64,000 bases of DNA from an uncultured Alistipes sp. (GTDB taxonomy: Bacteria > Bacteroidota > Bacteroidia > Bacteroidales > Rikenellaceae), in assembly GCA_900769405.1 (NCBI GenBank), contig CAAGGL010000024.1, positions 310,001-374,000 on the forward strand. Reading direction: 5' to 3'. Below the pieces are notes generated by a model. It made no database searches. It was given only the letters and a program-made list of their open reading frames with translations, and had not been told where the DNA came from. Positions 9,450 to 19,050 of this stretch are shown piece by piece (the first letter of the stretch is position 1; every line of letters starts with the position of its first letter). A program made the position numbers and the translations under genes.

Positions 9450-10811
9450 ATGTCGAAAATCATCAAAATTAAAAAGGGTCTCGACATCAATCTCCAAGGC
9501 AAGGCTGAGGCGAAGGTAACCGCTCTTCCGATGGCGGCTTCGTACGCAGTTTCTCCTCTGGATTTCGAGGGAGTTGTTCCCAAGCTTTTGGTTAAGGTCG
9601 GCGAGCAGGTTAAGGCCGGCGACGCTCTGTTCTTCTCGAAGAACGATAGCCGCGTGCTGTTCACCTCGCCCGTCAGCGGTACCGTTACTGCCGTTAACCG
9701 CGGTGAGAAGCGTAAGATTCTCAATGTAACCGTACAGCCCGACGCAACCCAGAGCTTCAAAGAGTTCAACACCCCCGCAATCGAGAAGGCCTCGAAGGAC
9801 GATGTGACCAAACTGCTGCTCGAAGCAGGTTTGTGGCCGCTGATCATTCAGCGTCCTTACGGCATTATCGCCAACCCCGATGATCAGCCTAAGGCTATCT
9901 TCGTATCGGGTTTCGACTCGGCTCCTATGGCTGCCGACAACGACGTGGCATTGGCTAACGACAAGGCTAACCTCCAAAAGGGTTTTGACGTGCTCGCACG
10001 CCTGACCTCGGGTAAGGTTCACCTCTCGCTCAACGCTAAGGCTGAGAACAAAGTGTTCGAGGGCTTGAAGGGTGTTGAGATTCACGAGTTCGCCGGTCCC
10101 CACCCCGCTGGTAACGTTGGCGTTCAGATCCACCACATCGATCCCATCAACAAGGGCGAGATGGTATGGACCGTAAGCGCTCAGGGCGTAGCTATGATCG
10201 GTCGTCTGTTCGCAACCGGTAAGGTTGATATGACCAAGACCATCGTTCTCTGCGGTTCGCAGGCTGAGGCTCCTCAGTACTACACCCTCATCGCAGGTGC
10301 TGCAATGGACTCGATCCTCGCAGGCCGCGTGAAAGCTCAGAAGGAGGGCGACAGCGTTCGCGTAATCAGTGGTAACGTTCTGACAGGTACCAAGGTGGCA
10401 GCTGACGGCTACTTGACCTTCTACTCGAATCAGGTAACTCTGATCCCCGAGGGTGACAAGTACGAGTTGTTGGGCTGGGCTATGCCTCGCTTCAACAAAT
10501 TCTCGGTGTCGAAGGCTTACTTCTCGTGGCTCTGCCCCAAGAAGCAGTACGATCTGGATACCAACCTCAATGGTGGCGAGCGTCCGTTCGTTGTTTCGGG
10601 TCTGTACGACAAGTACCTGCCTATGGACATCTATCCCGTCTATCTGCTCAAAGCTATTCTGGCAGGTGACATCGACAAGATGGAGAATCTTGGTATCTAC
10701 GAGATCGTAGAGGAGGATTTGGCTCTGTGTGAGTTCGTTGATCCCTCGAAGATCGAGATGCAGGAGATCGTCCGTCAGGGTATTAATCAGATGATTAAAG
10801 AGATGAACTAA
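9450..10811 (+). CDS. nqrA: Na+-translocating NADH:quinone reductase subunit A
   Basis: Cytoplasmic-side subunit of the sodium-pumping NADH:ubiquinone/menaquinone oxidoreductase, 453 residues, as usual. It begins MSKIIKIKKGLDINLQGKAE, the standard NqrA opening, with no membrane segment. It contributes to the quinone site together with NqrB. First gene of nqrABCDEF, followed 1 nt later by nqrB. Codons favour GGT, GCT and GTA/GTT more than neighbouring genes, consistent with abundant expression. Confidence 0.97.
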   Translation: MSKIIKIKKGLDINLQGKAEAKVTALPMAASYAVSPLDFEGVVPKLLVKVGEQVKAGDALFFSKNDSRVLFTSPVSGTVTAVNRGEKRKILNVTVQPDATQSFKEFNTPAIEKASKDDVTKLLLEAGLWPLIIQRPYGIIANPDDQPKAIFVSGFDSAPMAADNDVALANDKANLQKGFDVLARLTSGKVHLSLNAKAENKVFEGLKGVEIHEFAGPHPAGNVGVQIHHIDPINKGEMVWTVSAQGVAMIGRLFATGKVDMTKTIVLCGSQAEAPQYYTLIAGAAMDSILAGRVKAQKEGDSVRVISGNVLTGTKVAADGYLTFYSNQVTLIPEGDKYELLGWAMPRFNKFSVSKAYFSWLCPKKQYDLDTNLNGGERPFVVSGLYDKYLPMDIYPVYLLKAILAGDIDKMENLGIYEIVEEDLALCEFVDPSKIEMQEIVRQGINQMIKEMN

Positions 10812-10812
10812 G

Positions 10813-11976
10813 ATGAAGGCATTGAGAAATTTAGTAGATAAGCTGAAGCCTACCTTCTCAGAGGGCGGTAAGCTCAGCGCGCTTCACTCGACCTTCGAGG
10901 GCTTTGAGACCTTCTTGTTCGTGCCTAACACCACGACTCAGAAGGGTGCTCACGTCCGCGACTGCAACGATATGAAGCGTACTATGATTATGGTAGTGTT
11001 GGCATTGGTTCCCGCACTGCTGTTCGGTATGTACAACACCGGCTACCAGCATTTCCTGTCGCTCGGCCAAGAGGCTGGCTTGTGGGAGTGCTTCTGGTTC
11101 GGTTTCTTGAAGGTGCTGCCTATGATCGTTGTGTCGTACTTGGTTGGTTTGTCGATCGAGTTCGCATTCGCTCAGAAGCGCGGCCACGAGATCAACGAGG
11201 GTTTCCTGGTTTCGGGTCTGCTGATCCCGATGATTATGCCCGTTGATGTACCCCTGTGGATGCTTGCTCTGGGTACCGCTTTCGCCGTTGTTATCGGTAA
11301 GGAGGTATTCGGTGGTACGGGTATGAACGTATTCAACCCTGCATTGTTGGCTCGTGCATTCGTATTCTTCGCTTACACTCCGTTTATGTCGGGTGAGACC
11401 GTATGGGTAGCAGGTCTGGGTAAGGCCGAGGCCGGTATGATCGCTGATGGTTTCAGTGGTGCAACCGCTTTGGAGCAGCTCAGCACTACCGGCGCTATGA
11501 ACTACTCGATTAGCGAGGCCCTGATCGGTTTGATGCCGGGTTGCGTTGGTGAAACTTCGGTTATCGCTATCGCAATCGGTGCGCTGATCCTGCTCGGCTC
11601 GGGTGTTGCTTCGTGGCGTACTATGGTATCGGTATTCGTTGGTGGTCTGGCTATGGGTCTGCTCTTCAACGCTGTCGGTGCTAACGCTTATATGGAGGTT
11701 CCCGCTTACACTCACCTGCTGGTTGGTGGTTTCGCATTCGGTGCTGTATTTATGGCTACCGACCCCGTTACCTCGGCTCAGACGAGTGCAGGTCAGTACA
11801 TCGTAGGCTTTATGACGGGTGCTCTGGCAGTGATGATCCGCGTAATCAACCCCGCTTATCCCGAGGGTATGATGCTTTCGATTCTGTTTATGAACGCATT
11901 GGCACCGCTGGTGGATTACTTCGTGGTTGAGCGCAACATCGCTCGTCGTAAGAATCGTGTTAAATCGGTTAAATAA
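10813..11976 (+). CDS. nqrB: Na+-NQR subunit B
   Basis: Integral membrane subunit that carries covalent FMN and forms the main Na+ path, 387 residues with about ten membrane helices. The flavinylation motif SGAT is at 215-218, with T218 the expected phosphoester-linked residue. The family signature GMNVFNPALLARAFVF is also present. It follows nqrA after 1 nt. Attachment of FMN requires ApbE, which is not in this window. Confidence 0.97.
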   Translation: MKALRNLVDKLKPTFSEGGKLSALHSTFEGFETFLFVPNTTTQKGAHVRDCNDMKRTMIMVVLALVPALLFGMYNTGYQHFLSLGQEAGLWECFWFGFLKVLPMIVVSYLVGLSIEFAFAQKRGHEINEGFLVSGLLIPMIMPVDVPLWMLALGTAFAVVIGKEVFGGTGMNVFNPALLARAFVFFAYTPFMSGETVWVAGLGKAEAGMIADGFSGATALEQLSTTGAMNYSISEALIGLMPGCVGETSVIAIAIGALILLGSGVASWRTMVSVFVGGLAMGLLFNAVGANAYMEVPAYTHLLVGGFAFGAVFMATDPVTSAQTSAGQYIVGFMTGALAVMIRVINPAYPEGMMLSILFMNALAPLVDYFVVERNIARRKNRVKSVK

Positions 11977-11985
11977 TTTGCAGTT

Positions 11986-12720
11986 ATGAATAAGGAAAGT
12001 AACGTATATATTATTATCTACTCGACCGTAATGGTTGTAGTAGTAGCAGTTCTTCTGGCCGTAGCTGCACTGTCGCTCAAAGATCGTCAGGACGCAAACA
12101 TTCTCAACGAGAAGAAGAATGCGATCCTTGCATCGCTCAGCGCAACCGACCAGAACTACGATGAGTTTATCAACGCTTACGCTGTGAACGCTGAGGGCGA
12201 GATGATCGAGGGTGAGGACGTATTCGTTCTGCTGCAAGATCTGAAAGGCTCGTTCGAGCAGGGTAAGTTCCCCGTATTCGAGGCTCAGGACGGCCGCGTG
12301 GTATTGCCTATCACCGGTAGCGGTCTGTGGGGTCCCATCTGGGGCTACATCGCTCTCGAAAGCGATATGAACACCGTTTCGGGTATCGTTCTCGACCACT
12401 CGGGTGAGACCCCGGGTCTGGGTGCCGAGATCGCAACTCCCGCACACCAGGCTATGTACAAGGGCAAGCAGCTCTTCGAGGGCGACGAGTTCGTTTCGAT
12501 CACCTTGAAGAAGGGCGGCGCATCGGAGGGCAACACTCACGAGGTTGATGCCATCACCGGTGGTACCAAAACTTCGGACGGTGTTAGCGCAATGATCAAG
12601 GGTAGCGTTGAGAACTATCTCCCCCTGCTGGGCGCAAAGAAGGGCGCAGCAGTTGCTGAGGAGGTAGCTACTGAGGAAACTGAGGAGTCTAACGTTCAAA
12701 ATGTAGAAGAGAATGAGTAA
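11986..12720 (+). CDS. nqrC: Na+-NQR subunit C
   Basis: Membrane-anchored periplasmic flavoprotein, 244 residues: one helix at about 8-30, then the FMN-binding domain (GSGLWGPIWGYIAL, DHSGETPGLGAEI). The covalent FMN threonine should be T194 in DAITGGTKTSDGV; the motif reads TGGT instead of the SGAT of Vibrio. An acidic tail (about 219-244) is an extra compared with proteobacterial NqrC. Its stop overlaps the nqrD start by 8 nt. Confidence 0.96.
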   Translation: MNKESNVYIIIYSTVMVVVVAVLLAVAALSLKDRQDANILNEKKNAILASLSATDQNYDEFINAYAVNAEGEMIEGEDVFVLLQDLKGSFEQGKFPVFEAQDGRVVLPITGSGLWGPIWGYIALESDMNTVSGIVLDHSGETPGLGAEIATPAHQAMYKGKQLFEGDEFVSITLKKGGASEGNTHEVDAITGGTKTSDGVSAMIKGSVENYLPLLGAKKGAAVAEEVATEETEESNVQNVEENE

Positions 12721-13369
12721 CACTGAAAAAGAGCCTCTGTTTTCGGCTAAAAATATGAAGTATTTGACCGCACCGTTCTCGGCGAACAATCCGGTCATCG
12801 TTCAGATTCTGGGTATCTGCTCGGCTCTGGCTGTAACCGTACAGGTTAAGCCCGCATTCGTGATGGGTCTGTCGGTAACTGTCGTAACCGCATTTGCCAA
12901 TCTGGTTATGTCGCTGTTGCGTAAGGGTATCCCCTCGCGTATCCGTATCATCGTGCAGCTGGTAGTTATCGCTGCATTGGTTATCTTGGTCGATCAGGTA
13001 TTGAAGGCATTTGTTTACGACGTGTCGAAGCAGTTGTCGGTTTACGTTGGTCTGATCATCACCAACTGTATCATTATGGGTCGTGTCGAGGCCTTCGCAT
13101 TGGGTAACAAGCCTTGGGCTTCGTTCCTCGATGGTATCGGTAACGGTCTGGGTTATGGTGCTATTCTGGTTGCTGTGGCACTCGTTCGTGAGCTCTGTGG
13201 CTCGGGTTCGGTATTCGGTTTCCAGATTATCCCCGACAGCTGGTATGTAGCCAATGGCGGTTTCTATGCTAACAACGGTTTGATGCTCTTCCCGCCTATG
13301 GCACTGATCCTGGTAGGTTGCATCATCTGGGCACACCGCTCTTTCAATAAGGACTTACAGGAAAAATAA
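12713..13369 (+). CDS. nqrD: Na+-NQR subunit D
   Basis: Six-helix membrane subunit, 218 residues, pseudo-symmetric partner of NqrE; the two hold an Fe-S centre between them and move electrons across the membrane. TNCIIMGRVEAFAL is the characteristic half-helix motif with the Cys ligand. It overlaps nqrC by 8 nt and lies 13 nt before nqrE. Confidence 0.96.
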   Translation: MSNTEKEPLFSAKNMKYLTAPFSANNPVIVQILGICSALAVTVQVKPAFVMGLSVTVVTAFANLVMSLLRKGIPSRIRIIVQLVVIAALVILVDQVLKAFVYDVSKQLSVYVGLIITNCIIMGRVEAFALGNKPWASFLDGIGNGLGYGAILVAVALVRELCGSGSVFGFQIIPDSWYVANGGFYANNGLMLFPPMALILVGCIIWAHRSFNKDLQEK

Positions 13370-13382
13370 GAGGAGGTAGATT

Positions 13383-13991
13383 ATGGAAACATTGAATATT
13401 TTCATTAAGTCGATCTTTATCGACAATATGGTCTTCGCTTTCTTCTTCGGTATGTGCTCGTACATTGCCGTTTCGAAGAGCGTTAAGACTGCACTCGGTC
13501 TGGGTGCCGCTGTTACCTTCGTGATGGTAATGACCGTGCCACTGAACTACCTCTTGAATGAGTACGTACTGAAAGCTGACGCGTTGGTTGCAGGCGTTGA
13601 CCTGAGCTTCCTTTCGTTCATCATCTTCATCGCTGTTATCGCATCGTTCGTACAGCTGGTTGAGATGATCGTCGAGAAGTTCTCGCCTACGCTCTACAAT
13701 CAGTTGGGTATCTTCCTGCCGCTGATCGCTGTGAACTGCGCAATTATGGGTGGTTCGCTGTTTATGCAGCAGAAGGTTGCTGCTGCCGAGATCACCTCGT
13801 GCTGGCAGTCGATCGTTTACGGTTTGGGTTCGGGTCTCGGCTGGTGGTTGGCAATTGTTATGATGGCTGCTATCCGCGAGAAGACCACCTACTCGAACAT
13901 ACCCAAGGCACTGAAAGGTCCCGGTATCGCATTCATCATTACCGGTCTGATGGGTATCGCATTTATGATATTCTCGGGTATTCAGTTCTAA
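13383..13991 (+). CDS. nqrE: Na+-NQR subunit E
   Basis: Six-helix membrane subunit, 202 residues, homologous to NqrD. The start METLNIFIKSIFIDNMVFAF and the VNCAIMGGSLF motif (Cys ligand of the intramembrane iron centre) are typical of NqrE/RnfA. An AGAGGAGGT run just upstream (13370-13378) is one of the few purine-rich, RBS-like stretches in the operon. Confidence 0.96.
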   Translation: METLNIFIKSIFIDNMVFAFFFGMCSYIAVSKSVKTALGLGAAVTFVMVMTVPLNYLLNEYVLKADALVAGVDLSFLSFIIFIAVIASFVQLVEMIVEKFSPTLYNQLGIFLPLIAVNCAIMGGSLFMQQKVAAAEITSCWQSIVYGLGSGLGWWLAIVMMAAIREKTTYSNIPKALKGPGIAFIITGLMGIAFMIFSGIQF

Positions 13992-14015
13992 CCTTTTAAT
14001 GAGAGAAGTAACAAG

Positions 14016-15278
14016 ATGACTACAACAATTATAGTTGCAATCGTTGCCTTTCTGGTAGTGACGCTGCTTTTGGTGGCTTTGCTGCTCGTAGCCAAGGCAA
14101 AACTGACATCGTCAGGCGATGTCACGATTGATATCAACGATGGCGAGAAGGTTCTGACCACCGCAAGTGGTTCGACCCTGCTGGCAACGCTCGCCAACAA
14201 CAACATCTTCCTGCCGTCGGCGTGCGGTGGTGGTGGTTCGTGCGGTATGTGTAAGTGTCAGGTTATCGACGGTGGCGGCGACATTCTGCCTACCGAGACC
14301 GGCTTCATCACCCGCAAGATGCAGAAGGATCATTGGCGTCTGGGCTGCCAGGTGAAGGTGAAGAACGATATGAAGATCAAGGTACCCGAATCGGTACTCG
14401 GCGTGAAGAAGTGGGATTGCGAGGTTGTTTCGAACCGCAATATCTCGACCTTCATCAAGGAGTTCGTCGTGAAGCTGCCTGAGGGCGAGAACTTGAAGTT
14501 CCGCAGCGGTGGTTATATCCAGATCGATATCCCTAAGTATGACGAGATCAAGTTCTCGGATATGGTTATCGACGAGCAGTTCCGTGGCGATTGGGATAAG
14601 TTCGATATGTGGAGCTTGGTAACCAAGAACCCCGAACCTACCTTCCGTGCATATTCGATGGCTAACCACCCTGCTGAGGGTAACATCATTATGTTGAACA
14701 TTCGTATCGCTACCCCTCCCTTCGACCGAGTTAATGGTGGCTTTATGAAGGTTAATCCGGGTATCTGCTCGTCGTACGTGTTCTCGCGTAAGGCTGGCGA
14801 TAAGGTGACCATTTCGGGTCCCTATGGTGAGTTCTTCCTGCCCGACAACCTGCCCGACACTCAGGAGTTGATCTTCATCGGTGGTGGTGCCGGTATGGCT
14901 CCTATGCGTAGCCACATTATGCACTTGTTCAAGACCGAGAAGACCAATCGTCCCGTATCGTTCTGGTATGGTGCTCGTGCATTGAAGGAGGCTCCCTATA
15001 TGGAGGACTTCCGCGGCATCGAGAAGGATTTCCCCAACTTCAAGTTCAACTTGGCATTGGACCGTCCCGATCCCGAAGCTGATGCAGCAGGCGAGAAGTA
15101 CACCGCAGGTTTCGTACACAACGTATTGTTCGAGAACTACTTGAAGAATCACGAGGAGCCCGAAAGCTGCCTCTATCTGATGTGTGGTCCTCCGATGATG
15201 GTTGCGTCGGTTGAGAAGATGCTCGACAGCCTCGGCGTACCTAAGGAGAATATCCTGTACGACAATTTCGGTGCATAA
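14016..15278 (+). CDS. nqrF: Na+-NQR subunit F (NADH dehydrogenase module)
   Basis: Electron entry subunit, 420 residues: one N-terminal helix (about 4-26), a plant-type 2Fe-2S domain with C70, C76, C79 and C111 (ACGGGGSCGMCKC ... LGCQV), then a ferredoxin-reductase-like FAD/NADH domain with the FAD motif RAYSMAN and the NAD motif GGGAGMAPMRSHI. It oxidises NADH and passes electrons through FAD and 2Fe-2S to the other subunits. Last gene of the operon; an intrinsic terminator follows 22 nt after the stop. Confidence 0.97.
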   Translation: MTTTIIVAIVAFLVVTLLLVALLLVAKAKLTSSGDVTIDINDGEKVLTTASGSTLLATLANNNIFLPSACGGGGSCGMCKCQVIDGGGDILPTETGFITRKMQKDHWRLGCQVKVKNDMKIKVPESVLGVKKWDCEVVSNRNISTFIKEFVVKLPEGENLKFRSGGYIQIDIPKYDEIKFSDMVIDEQFRGDWDKFDMWSLVTKNPEPTFRAYSMANHPAEGNIIMLNIRIATPPFDRVNGGFMKVNPGICSSYVFSRKAGDKVTISGPYGEFFLPDNLPDTQELIFIGGGAGMAPMRSHIMHLFKTEKTNRPVSFWYGARALKEAPYMEDFRGIEKDFPNFKFNLALDRPDPEADAAGEKYTAGFVHNVLFENYLKNHEEPESCLYLMCGPPMMVASVEKMLDSLGVPKENILYDNFGA

Positions 15279-15300
15279 GCCCGAACGTCATACAACTGAG

Positions 15301-15326
15301 AAACCCCGTTCGTTTGAACGGGGTTT
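15301..15326. terminator. Intrinsic terminator of the nqr operon
   Basis: 11-bp perfect stem aaaccccgttc / gaacggggttt with a 4-nt loop, then ttctttt on the plus strand. It also precedes the convergent AddB-like gene end, so it may work both ways. Confidence 0.85.
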
Positions 15327-15349
15327 TCTTTTGGTTAATCAGCAGTGTA

Positions 15350-18241
15350 CTATCGGCGACAAATATCTGCGTAGTCGCAATAGGTGCACGTATCGATATC
15401 TTCGCACTGCGTGAAGGGAGTATCGAAATCGAATAGTTCGCCAAGCGTCTCGGCGAGGTGGCGCTCGAACTCCTCGGCGTATGCGGCATAGCTCTCAACG
15501 GGATGACGAGTCTTGGTGCGACCCTCGGATACGACCTCGACAAGTTGCGGCGAGTACTCCTCACGACCCAAATCACGCACGTAATAGAGCGCAGGCACCA
15601 CCGCATGATGTTCACTATGCGAGATCATCATCGAGTAGAGCAACGTCTGGATCGTATTCGATTGACGCTGCTTGCCCTTGCCTTTGAACAAGCTCTCTAC
15701 CCCATCAAATTCGAGATGTGGCGATCCGGTCTTATAATCGACCACGCGCACCATACCCGAATCCATCGTATCGATACGGTCGGCCGTACCCTTGAACACC
15801 ACCTGCAACGAGCGATCGCCTGCCTCAAAACGGAATGGCGTTGCAACCTCGTGCTCGATACTCTCGACGCGGAAATCGGCGTGTGCAGCATCGTAGGTCA
15901 AAATTCCCGAGCGTATATATCGACAGATTATATCGCGTACAAGCAGAATGTTTCCGCCATAATCCTCAGCCGTGGCTCTCTCGCGGTGCAGATAGTTCTC
16001 GTTGATGGCACGATCGACCGCCGCCGTAATCTGCTCATCAGTGATCGCCTCAATAGCCTTTGCGGTCGAAGCGGCACTTTTCAGCGACTCATAGAGCGTG
16101 CGCATCGCCTCGTGCAAGATCGTACCGAACATCGGTGCGTCGATCTCCTCCGTAATCTCCTCCTCGCTGCGAATACGCGCCACCGACGCAAAATAGAATC
16201 GCATCGGGCAGGCAATATAGCGATAGAGAGCCGTCGGCGATAACGACGCCGTCGGATCAGTCAAGAATCGTTCGAGCTTTTGGCGCACATCGCCCTGCTT
16301 GGCAATCGAGAATGAGCCTGTCGTGCTCAGATTGATATCGACACCAAAATCGACCTTATGGATCGTCATTCCCGACTCATAGTCGAGCTGGCGGATATAG
16401 CGGCTCGCCTCGCCACTACTCTTCTCGTCACTCTGCGAGCAATATACCATATATATATTACGCGCGCGTTGGATCAGTCGATAGAAATAGTAGGCATAGA
16501 CACCCTCGTGATGTTCGGGCGTGGGCAGACCATATGCTGCTCGCAAACCATAAGGGATAAACGACGAGGCCGAGGTGCGATTACCTGGGAAGTTATCGTC
16601 GTTCATCGAGAGTATTATCACATTATCGAAATCGAGGTTACGTGTTTCGAGGATACCCATAATCTGCACGCCGTGCAGCGGCTCGCCCTCGAACGGAATA
16701 CGCACCGTCTGCAAGTGACGACGCAGGAGCGAGGTATAGATCGGCAGCGTAATCTCGACGGCGCACTGATCGAGCGAATTGCGCAACTGCATAATATTCT
16801 CAGCCACCACCGACAGATATTGAGCCTCGCGGCGCAGTGCGTCATCGGCCATCGTCGCCGAGCGCGACGCCTCGGCAATCATCGCCAGCAGATAGTCTGA
16901 CATCTGTTGCCACTCGGCAATGGGTGCAAAGAGCTGAGTCAGCAGAGGCGTCTTTGCCAGCTCCTCGCGCGGGATATATACTCGTTGATTATCAACGATC
17001 TCGCGAGAAAGGCTCACCGCCTCCTCACCCAACACATTACTCAAATATGGGTGCGACAACAACCCCAACACATCGCTATGGTAGAACCACACTTTCGAGC
17101 TACTCTCGCGGCGGCGATTCTGCAACTCGATCAGTCGCTCCACGAGCGAATAGGCCACCGTCTGTCGCACGGGGAAACCCATCGTTATGTTCAATTCCAC
17201 GCCCTCGGGCATCGAGTAGAGCAGCGGTTGCAACAGATTCTCGTCGGTGAGCACAATCGCCGTGCGCTTATCCATCGGCACGCCATCGGCCATCATCTGT
17301 CGCAACAGACGATTGACATATTTACATTGCAGCACATTCGAGGCTGTCGCCACCGCGGTAAGTTGCTTATCACGAGCCGAGAGATTGTCAATTTGCGACG
17401 CGAAGGTCGTGCTCTGCGGATAGCGCGTCAGATTCTCGCGCAGGAACAATCCTGCCTCCTGACGCTCGTCGAGATAATAACGATCGTAATCCCAATAGAA
17501 GTCCGTCGTACGATTGACTGCAAGGTAATCAAATAGGCGTTTCTCGCACTTCGAGAGCGCATTGAACCCCGCAACGACATAGTTTGCGCCGCCGTCCTCC
17601 AACTCAAAATCACCCGCCTCGATACGTGCAACGGCCTCGCGCTGGATCATACCTCCATAGCCGATTCCCAGCTCGCGCAATCGCTCACGAAAGCGATGAT
17701 AGACAGGACATAACGTGCGCCAAACCTTCAAGAAACGCTGTTTGTGCAACGACGGATCCTTGTCGTCGTTGAGCACACTCCAAAAGCGCGTTATCACCTC
17801 CCACTGACGGTCGGTAATATAGCTCAGATCCGATTCGATCTGCTTTAAGTCCGAAATATTGGAGAACAACACATCGGCGTCGATCAGATATTTGTCGATC
17901 GCGTCGAAATCGTTGAGCAACATCTCACCCCAGAAATAGAATTTATCGAACTTCTCGTCGGGATGAAACTCGCGATAGACATTATAGAGTTCGGTGATCA
18001 ATCGCACACGCTCGCCGTGTTCGATCCCTGCAATCGAGGTCATCAGACGATCGATACTCTCGAACTGAGGTTGCCACAAAGGCACATCGGTCAGTCGGCT
18101 GAGTGCATCGGTAAAGAACAACTGAGCACGACGGCTGGGGAACAAGATCCTCAGCCGCGACACATCGCGTCCATATCGGGAGTAGAGATCCGACGCTACC
18201 TCCTCGACGAAAGTAACCATCTGTGAGTCAGCCATTGACAT
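15350..18241 (-). CDS. AddB-like PD-(D/E)XK nuclease with Fe-S cluster
   Basis: 963 residues, most like the AddB/RexB side of AddAB double-strand-break repair enzymes. The N-terminal two thirds resemble an inactivated UvrD-type helicase without a Walker A motif. The C-terminal nuclease has D835 and K837 in VVDYKTGS. An iron-sulfur staple is complete: C678 (IACPMRFYF) and C952, C955, C961 (CTYCDYADIC). It probably pairs with the helicase-nuclease encoded divergently at 19051. Together they would process DNA ends for RecA. The upstream GIN-domain gene ends 9 nt before it. The start at 18241 and the Met at 18235 are both possible. Confidence 0.85.
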   Translation of the reverse strand: MSMADSQMVTFVEEVASDLYSRYGRDVSRLRILFPSRRAQLFFTDALSRLTDVPLWQPQFESIDRLMTSIAGIEHGERVRLITELYNVYREFHPDEKFDKFYFWGEMLLNDFDAIDKYLIDADVLFSNISDLKQIESDLSYITDRQWEVITRFWSVLNDDKDPSLHKQRFLKVWRTLCPVYHRFRERLRELGIGYGGMIQREAVARIEAGDFELEDGGANYVVAGFNALSKCEKRLFDYLAVNRTTDFYWDYDRYYLDERQEAGLFLRENLTRYPQSTTFASQIDNLSARDKQLTAVATASNVLQCKYVNRLLRQMMADGVPMDKRTAIVLTDENLLQPLLYSMPEGVELNITMGFPVRQTVAYSLVERLIELQNRRRESSSKVWFYHSDVLGLLSHPYLSNVLGEEAVSLSREIVDNQRVYIPREELAKTPLLTQLFAPIAEWQQMSDYLLAMIAEASRSATMADDALRREAQYLSVVAENIMQLRNSLDQCAVEITLPIYTSLLRRHLQTVRIPFEGEPLHGVQIMGILETRNLDFDNVIILSMNDDNFPGNRTSASSFIPYGLRAAYGLPTPEHHEGVYAYYFYRLIQRARNIYMVYCSQSDEKSSGEASRYIRQLDYESGMTIHKVDFGVDINLSTTGSFSIAKQGDVRQKLERFLTDPTASLSPTALYRYIACPMRFYFASVARIRSEEEITEEIDAPMFGTILHEAMRTLYESLKSAASTAKAIEAITDEQITAAVDRAINENYLHRERATAEDYGGNILLVRDIICRYIRSGILTYDAAHADFRVESIEHEVATPFRFEAGDRSLQVVFKGTADRIDTMDSGMVRVVDYKTGSPHLEFDGVESLFKGKGKQRQSNTIQTLLYSMMISHSEHHAVVPALYYVRDLGREEYSPQLVEVVSEGRTKTRHPVESYAAYAEEFERHLAETLGELFDFDTPFTQCEDIDTCTYCDYADICRR

Positions 18242-18250
18242 CAGCGAGCA

Positions 18251-18943
18251 CTATTCGATACTATTGATCGAGCTACCAAGCAATTTCGAGTTGGCGCGCA
18301 GAATCGAGGGGTTGCCACGATAGAATACCGTACCACCCAGATTAGCCGTAGCTGCCAGACGCTCGGTGCAGAATACCGACACCTCACCGCGCTGCGCAGC
18401 CTGCACCTCCGCCGACATTGTCTCCAACTCGCGCAGGTCGATCTTAGCCACGGTAGCGTCAACAATCAGATAGCGAGCACGACCGTCGATATCAATCGTC
18501 GATTGACCCGTTGCATTGATCATTAGGTCCTGAGTATCAATCTCAGCCTTGAAGAAACCGCCATTCGACACCGTAACATCGAAAATCGGAGCCGCGATCA
18601 AGCCCTTGACCTCGACATCGCTGCTCGAAATCTCGATAGCATCGACTGCCGTGAAGTGGATCTCGATCTCGGTACGGACGGTGCGTTTGCGATTGGTCGA
18701 TTCGCGTACCGACAACTCGCCCTTATTGTTGATCGTATATTTCAGTTTGCTCAATTCGCGATCCTCGGCCTTCACAATCATCATCGGCTGGCCACCCTCC
18801 TCGATAGGTACGAGCGTCACCTTCATATCGCCATTAAGCGAAATCGACGAGAAGTTTCCGAGCCACTCGCGGCGTGTATCCTGCTGTGCATTAGCAACAA
18901 AGGCCATCATAATTGCGGCCGCTAAAATTATCATCTTTTTCAT
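18251..18943 (-). CDS. Exported GIN-domain protein (DUF2807)
   Basis: 230 residues with a signal peptide (MKKMIILAAAIMMAFVANA, then QQ) and a repetitive beta-strand-rich body (EISSSDVEVKGL, NATGQSTIDIDGRA), as in putative autotransporter adhesin head GIN-domain proteins of Bacteroidetes. The predicted location is periplasm or outer surface; the function is unknown. It lies 9 nt upstream of the AddB-like gene on the same strand, an odd pairing of an envelope protein with DNA repair that may be only a shared promoter. The region 18944-19050 between it and the AddA-like gene must hold divergent promoters. Confidence 0.8.
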   Translation of the reverse strand: MKKMIILAAAIMMAFVANAQQDTRREWLGNFSSISLNGDMKVTLVPIEEGGQPMMIVKAEDRELSKLKYTINNKGELSVRESTNRKRTVRTEIEIHFTAVDAIEISSSDVEVKGLIAAPIFDVTVSNGGFFKAEIDTQDLMINATGQSTIDIDGRARYLIVDATVAKIDLRELETMSAEVQAAQRGEVSVFCTERLAATANLGGTVFYRGNPSILRANSKLLGSSINSIE

Positions 18944-19050
18944 AGTCGTATAGTTTTTCGTTTCAAAACATAGGCAAGTTACAAACTTTTTTGCGAAAAT
19001 GCGTCACAACCCAAAGAAAATTGTTATCTTCGATCAATTTTTAACGACAA

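Noticed and set aside
10858..12798. 646-codon open frame opposite nqrB and nqrC
   Set aside because: It spans two certain genes on the other strand and is not protein-like (Cys/Thr/Gln runs).
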